From assembly GCA_002353935.1 (NCBI GenBank), contig DEKP01000011.1:1-5628 (forward strand): 5,628 bases of DNA, read 5' to 3'. The notes under the pieces are model-generated. The model ran no database searches, was not told the origin of the DNA, and saw nothing but the letters and a program-made list of their open reading frames with translations. Both the position numbers and the translations under genes were made by a program. Positions 4,844 to 5,628 of this stretch are shown here, piece by piece (the stretch's first letter is position 1; each line of letters starts with the position of its first letter). The DNA is from Ruminococcaceae bacterium UBA2719 (lineage in GTDB: Bacteria > Bacillota > Clostridia > Oscillospirales > Acutalibacteraceae).

Positions 4844-4861
4844 GGGTTGAAAGCAACCCTC
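4842..4861 (+). other. 8-bp perfect hairpin in the leader of the Cys-repeat gene
   Basis: GAGGGTTG (4842-4849) pairs perfectly with CAACCCTC (4854-4861) around an AAAG tetraloop. It is followed by a C run and then TTG rather than a U tract, so it is not a standard terminator on either strand. The 3' arm plus C run contains CCTCC (4858-4862), which is complementary to GGAGG in the downstream ribosome site. Confidence 0.6.
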
Positions 4862-4906
4862 CCCCCTTGTACCATAAATACAGGAGACCTTATAGGCCTT
4901 CAAAAC

Positions 4907-4914
4907 AAAGGAGG
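4907..4914 (+). promoter_or_regulatory. strong ribosome binding site of the Cys-repeat gene
   Basis: AAAGGAGG lies 7 nt before the ATG at 4922. An in-frame ATG at 4916 is only 1 nt from this site and therefore less likely. The choice changes the protein by only two residues (M-Y). Confidence 0.85.
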
Positions 4915-4921
4915 AATGTAT

Positions 4922-5628
4922 ATGAAAAAAACATCCAAATTATTTGTCTCAGCAGTATTAATAATTACTATGATAATTACAGCTGCTGTTACGGCAAATG
5001 CAACAGCAAGAAAAAGAGTAAACGCAAAAACATATGCGGCATGCTCAAATCAGTTATCAGCAAATTCAAGCTGCAAAAATATTGATGATTTAATCAAGCA
5101 GTATGGCTGTTCGGATTCAAAAGCTTCAAACATTAACAAATTGTTAAACCAAAACAATTGCTCAAATTCAGACTGCACGAACCTCAAAGATTTGCTAAAT
5201 CAGATCAATTGCTCAGGTTCAGAGTGTACAAAAGTTAAAGATTTGATAAAGCAGAACAAATGTTTAGATTCAGACTGCACAAAATCTAAAGATTTGGTAA
5301 AGCATAACGACTGTTCTGGCTCGGGCTGTACAAACATTAAAGGCTTTGTAAAACAGAACAATAGCTCTGCTTCCAAATGCACAGATATTAAAGATTTGAT
5401 AAAACAATATAGTTGCCCTGACCCAAGCTGTGCCAGCATTAAAGAGTTGCTAAAACAAAACTGCAACTCTGGTACAAGCTGCAAAAACATTACCGATTTA
5501 TTAAAGCAGTATATAATATTCAAAAACAACTCATGCACCAATAACCAACAAGACTATATTAGCCCTTCAAATCCGCAGTCTGAAACAGAAGCAACGCAAC
5601 CGCAGCAGCCTGCAACACAACCACAACA
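4922..5628 (+). CDS. secreted cysteine-rich 17-residue-repeat protein, function unknown (3' end beyond window)
   Basis: I do not recognise this family. The open frame gives 235 residues and is still open at the window edge. Residues 1-29 are a clear Sec signal peptide: the start MKKTSK, a hydrophobic core about 7-23, and possible AxA cleavage after A27 or A29. Residues 46-198 are nine in-phase 17-residue units with consensus C-S-x-S-x-C-T-x-I-K-D-L-I-K-Q-x-x. The second cysteine recurs at 51, (A68), 85, 102, 119, 136, 153, 170 and 187. The visible part has 17 cysteines in all, suggesting extracellular disulfides or metal binding. KDLIKQ looks like a short amphipathic helix. From about 214 a Ser/Pro/Gln/Thr-rich linker begins (QPQQPATQPQ), which often joins two extracellular domains, so another domain probably follows. 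It is divergent from the CHAP gene. A multi-copy peptide precursor, an adhesin or an envelope protein are all possible; none is shown. Confidence 0.85.
   Translation, partial: MKKTSKLFVSAVLIITMIITAAVTANATARKRVNAKTYAACSNQLSANSSCKNIDDLIKQYGCSDSKASNINKLLNQNNCSNSDCTNLKDLLNQINCSGSECTKVKDLIKQNKCLDSDCTKSKDLVKHNDCSGSGCTNIKGFVKQNNSSASKCTDIKDLIKQYSCPDPSCASIKELLKQNCNSGTSCKNITDLLKQYIIFKNNSCTNNQQDYISPSNPQSETEATQPQQPATQPQ
5057..5515 (+). repeat. nine tandem 51-bp degenerate coding repeats
   Basis: Nine units of exactly 51 bp encode residues 46-198 of the Cys-repeat protein with no length change between units. They share AAAGATTTG-like and TGCAC/TGTAC-like cores but have diverged at many positions. They are therefore an older expansion maintained at protein level, not fresh identical copies. 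A less regular tenth unit may be present around C205. Confidence 0.85.

Noticed and set aside
4840..5085. Plus-strand open frame of 81 codons overlapping the leader and start of the Cys-repeat gene.
   Set aside because: It runs through the hairpin and overlaps the signal peptide in another frame. It has no ribosome site, and the product shows no recognisable feature.
5057..5515. Regularly spaced repeats as a CRISPR array.
   Set aside because: The 51-bp units are contiguous, degenerate, without spacers, and encode a continuous protein repeat behind a signal peptide.
5200..5541. Minus-strand open frame of 113 codons opposite the Cys-repeat gene, itself with a repeating sequence.
   Set aside because: The 51-bp period is a multiple of three, so a stop-free antisense frame repeats as well. 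It has no ribosome site or family features and is explained by the plus-strand repeats.

Overview
The window looks like chromosomal DNA of an AT-rich Gram-positive bacterium of the Clostridia, most likely an Oscillospiraceae/Ruminococcus-type gut or rumen organism. The reasons are strong AGGAGG-type ribosome sites, TTGACA/TATAAT promoters with 16-17 bp spacers, TTG starts, a YerC/YecD-type TrpR-like regulator, a 'putative manganese transporter' of ArsP_2 type, and tRNA genes with encoded CCA. The taxon is an inference from gene content.

Layout. Positions 1-248 hold the start of a minus-strand tRNA operon (Val-UAC, Asp-GUC, then a third tRNA cut by the window edge) behind a good promoter. Positions 265-2245 hold a compact minus-strand operon with its own promoter: a TrpR-like regulator, a class I SAM methyltransferase and the redox chaperone Hsp33 (hslO). 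The first two genes overlap by 4 bp and the last two are 9 bp apart. No terminator is visible between hslO and the tRNA promoter. Positions 2286-3198 hold a separately promoted minus-strand membrane protein, a putative metal (manganese/heavy metal) exporter with a His/Cys-rich central loop. Positions 3344-3690 hold a plus-strand tRNA-Ser(UGA)/tRNA-Ser(GCU) pair with promoter and terminator.

From about 3690 onward the window becomes accessory in character. A minus-strand CHAP-domain cell-wall hydrolase with a peptidoglycan-binding tail ends at a strong hairpin terminator. It is transcribed divergently from a secreted, cysteine-rich protein (4922 to beyond the window end), which is the most unusual thing here. 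That protein has a signal peptide, then nine in-phase 17-residue repeats of the form C-S-x-S-x-C-T-x-I-K-D-L-I-K-Q-x-x, then a Pro/Gln/Thr linker running off the edge. I do not recognise the family. The roughly 300 bp between the two genes hold a perfect inverted repeat, a tiny candidate upstream ORF whose stop codon lies on the 5' arm of an 8-bp hairpin, and a C-rich stretch able to pair with the ribosome site. Together these suggest a post-transcriptionally controlled, possibly co-regulated divergent pair.

How the parts may work together: the hslO operon and the metal exporter are stress and homeostasis housekeeping functions. The CHAP enzyme and the Cys-repeat protein both point to the cell envelope or exterior. 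A functional link between those two is inferred only from their divergent arrangement.
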